Positions 7,512 to 7,531 of a DNA stretch of 7,531 bases are shown here, one piece after another; within the stretch, counting starts at the first letter, position 1; every line of letters begins with the position of its first letter. Below the pieces are notes generated by a model. That model had not been told where the DNA came from, made no database searches, and saw only the letters and a program-made list of their open reading frames with translations. The stretch spans positions 1 to 7,531 of the forward strand of contig JAZSAS010000014.1 in NCBI GenBank assembly GCA_045602005.1, in the 5' to 3' direction. Source of the stretch: UMGS755 sp045602005. GTDB taxonomy: Bacteria; Bacillota; Clostridia; UBA1381; UBA9506. The position numbers and the translations under genes were made by a program.

Positions 7512-7531
7512 TATACATTCCCTCCTAATGA

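Overview
The window comes from a low-to-moderate GC member of the Bacillota (Firmicutes), most likely an anaerobic Clostridia-type lineage. The evidence is strong AGGAGG-type ribosome binding sites, sigma-A promoters, a clostridial-type second type IIA topoisomerase A subunit, and Firmicute-style phage lysis genes. The 16S rRNA gene has an unusual mix of signatures (V3-side sequence resembling Erysipelotrichia, other parts clostridial), so I do not name a genus.

Layout. (1) Positions 10-1553 hold a complete 16S rRNA gene on the minus strand; the window ends before any 23S. (2) Positions 1554-1929 are a divergent regulatory region. It carries the rRNA promoter, an AT-rich UP-like tract, a boxA-like antitermination signal and leader hairpins on the minus strand, and a sigma-A promoter for the next gene on the plus strand. 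(3) On the plus strand, positions 1951-2661 encode a TcdA/CsdL-type tRNA threonylcarbamoyladenosine dehydratase. Positions 2702-4882 encode a topoisomerase IV-like A subunit with its own promoter, overlapping the end of tcdA, and a strong terminator. (4) From 7531 down to 5019 the minus strand carries the late/lysis end of a prophage or phage-tail-like element: an acidic Glu-rich protein with a phage-like N-terminus, a 162-bp tandem repeat with two near-identical 48-codon ORFs, an amidase fused to a phosphodiester-glycosidase-like domain, an XhlA-like membrane protein, and a holin.

The host genes (rRNA, tRNA modification, topoisomerase) and the phage genes converge on the region 4890-5018. 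The lysis genes form a tight operon: the amidase and the XhlA-like gene overlap by ATGA, and the holin follows after 15 bases carrying a strong RBS. No integrase, repressor or structural phage gene is visible, so only one end of the element is seen.

The most unusual part is 6759-7108. There the first 26 bases of the amidase gene recur as the starts of two tandem 162-bp units. This looks like recombination at the amidase start, or a pair of duplicated small genes. The amidase-phosphodiester glycosidase fusion and the non-canonical quinolone-region residues of the topoisomerase are also worth a second look.
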